DNA of 5,721 nt, taken from an uncultured Chloroflexaceae bacterium (GTDB lineage Bacteria > Chloroflexota > Chloroflexia > Chloroflexales > Chloroflexaceae). Numbering within the stretch: the first letter of the stretch is position 1; every line of letters begins with the position of its first letter. The notes beneath the pieces are model-generated. The model did no database searches, was not told the DNA's origin, and worked only from the letters and a program-made list of their open reading frames with translations. A program made the translations under genes and the position numbers. The DNA is taken from the NCBI GenBank assembly GCA_937141995.1, contig CAKZQX010000944.1:1-5721 (forward strand), in the 5' to 3' direction. This document shows positions 5,532-5,721 of the stretch, piece after piece.

Positions 5532-5721
5532 ATGCTAAGACGACTGCTCTGGGGACGCCCCCGCCGCCGTGCGGGACTCTCGCTGGCTCTGCTGTTGTTT
5601 GGAGCGTTCAGTTGTTTCGGCGCAACTGCGACCATTGTGTTGGGTGCGCCAGCAAGCTGGTTCCGGGCGCGCGAGGTCGCCGCGCTGCGCTCAAGGAAAC
5701 CGGCATCAACCAGTTTGTTGA
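5532..5721 (+). CDS. N-terminal part of a membrane-anchored protein (runs off the window)
   Basis: The first 63 codons are open. The N-terminus MLRRLLWGRPRRRAG is strongly basic and is followed by one hydrophobic stretch (about residues 14-41, ending GAPASW). This is a signal-anchor layout with the rest probably outside the membrane; Cys28 does not sit in a good lipobox. The start is supported by GAGGAA and a well-spaced promoter. After about residue 52 the frame uses less typical codons (TCA, AGG, AGT, TTG), while another frame of the same strand reads AALKETGINQFV with GC-rich third positions. This may mark a frameshift near 5665-5690, either genuine or a sequence error. I do not recognise the family. 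Confidence 0.6.
   Translation, partial: MLRRLLWGRPRRRAGLSLALLLFGAFSCFGATATIVLGAPASWFRAREVAALRSRKPASTSLL

Overview
The window looks like a chromosomal segment of a GC-rich filamentous Chloroflexota bacterium (Chloroflexus/Roseiflexus-like). I infer this from the combination of a long MalT-type LuxR ATPase regulator, DUF4386-type membrane proteins and a small 'QIRIRGHLD...GPVVDQAALHG' protein, plus GC-rich third codon positions. The phylum is an inference from protein style, not a database match.

Layout: positions 1-393 contain no intact gene. They hold one right-hand part and one complete copy of an interspersed palindromic repeat family (A at 1-131, B at 253-401), separated by about 120 bp that reads as a minus-strand coding remnant. 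Positions 394-2132 are a compact minus-strand operon transcribed right to left: a 101-aa soluble protein (1827-2132), a 219-aa multi-pass membrane protein (1171-1830, ATGA overlap with the previous gene) and a 245-aa DUF4386-like membrane protein (394-1131). Positions 2133-2717 are non-coding. They hold the presumed operon control region (direct GGTGTT repeats and an inverted repeat), a third repeat copy (C, 2329-2462), a 12-bp hairpin, a long inverted repeat and a short 9-nt tandem repeat. Positions 2718-5411 encode an 897-aa MalT/LuxR ATP-dependent regulator on the minus strand. Positions 5412-5531 are a divergent intergenic region in which two good sigma70-like promoters face each other and overlap. 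At 5532 a plus-strand gene for a membrane-anchored protein begins and runs off the window.

How the parts may work together: the large regulator probably senses a small ligand and ATP and activates transcription through its C-terminal HTH. The three-gene membrane-protein operon downstream of it on the same strand is the natural candidate target, but this is inferred from proximity only. The most unusual content is the repeat family. It has a 22-23 bp hairpin whose arms differ between copies but stay paired, a conserved core, exactly 42 nt from core end to a TAA in the tail, and a tail palindrome that supplies the stop codon of the DUF4386-like gene.
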